Shown: positions 7,093 to 7,115 of the stretch, in pieces
Position numbering within the stretch: the stretch's first letter is position 1
Layout: every line of letters begins with the position of its first letter
Assembly (NCBI GenBank): GCA_002383415.1
Contig: DFYU01000018.1
Coordinates: 1-7,115 of the forward strand
Length of the DNA stretch: 7,115 bases
Source of the DNA: Geobacter sp. UBA4074
GTDB taxonomy: Bacteria > Desulfobacterota > Desulfuromonadia > Geobacterales > Pseudopelobacteraceae
Reading direction: 5' to 3'
Program-made: the position numbers and the translations under genes
The notes under the pieces: generated by a model
The model's input: the letters and a program-made list of their open reading frames with translations, nothing else
What the model was told of the DNA's origin: nothing
Database searches by the model: none

Positions 7093-7115
7093 ATGAAAAC
7101 CGTTGCCGATATCAT
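7093..7115 (+). CDS. Start of an unidentified gene, possibly a CBS-domain protein (3' end outside window)
   Basis: Only seven complete codons and two bases of an eighth are visible, reading MKTVADI. The start is 10 bases after nnr and has a good GAGGT site. The opening resembles the first residues of CBS-domain proteins, which often begin with K-x-x-D-I-M, and I recall such a gene next to nnr in Geobacter relatives. Seven residues cannot prove this. The existence of a gene is much better supported than its identity. Confidence 0.5.

Overview
This is a fully coding, GC-rich stretch of bacterial chromosome. Eight genes run head-to-tail on the + strand: the 3' half of ftsH, folP, a cdaA-type diadenylate cyclase gene, glmM, pdxJ, acpS, nnr, and the first eight codons of an unidentified gene. 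The largest gap between genes is 10 bases and three junctions overlap by 4 bases, so the window looks like the inside of one long operon. I see no promoter, terminator, RNA gene, mobile element, CRISPR array or intergenic region worth describing.

The gene order and protein wording suggest a Desulfuromonadia/Geobacteraceae-type organism (Geobacter, Trichlorobacter or Pelobacter relatives). This rests on recalled family resemblance, not on a search. The signs are the long-form dihydropteroate synthase with an extra N-terminal domain, a DisA_N cyclase between folP and glmM, and the pdxJ-acpS-nnr series.

Layout: 1-1055 is the C-terminal half of the FtsH AAA+ zinc protease. 1052-2254 is FolP (folate synthesis). 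2265-3044 is the membrane-bound c-di-AMP synthase CdaA. 3041-4399 is GlmM (glucosamine-1-phosphate, feeding UDP-GlcNAc for peptidoglycan and LPS). 4402-5118 is PdxJ (vitamin B6). 5115-5489 is AcpS (phosphopantetheinylation of acyl carrier protein). 5493-7082 is Nnr (repair of damaged NAD(P)H). 7093-7115 starts another gene.

Two known gene neighbourhoods appear merged here: the ftsH-folP-glmM order familiar from E. coli and the cdaA-(cdaR)-glmM order familiar from Firmicutes. cdaA sits between folP and glmM, and the usual regulator gene cdaR/ybbR is absent. The genes divide into an envelope set (FtsH, CdaA, GlmM) and a cofactor set (FolP, PdxJ, AcpS, Nnr). All complete enzymes keep their recognisable catalytic motifs and none looks broken. 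I found no clearly new biological system. The most interesting point is the cdaA-glmM coupling without cdaR in an apparent Gram-negative.
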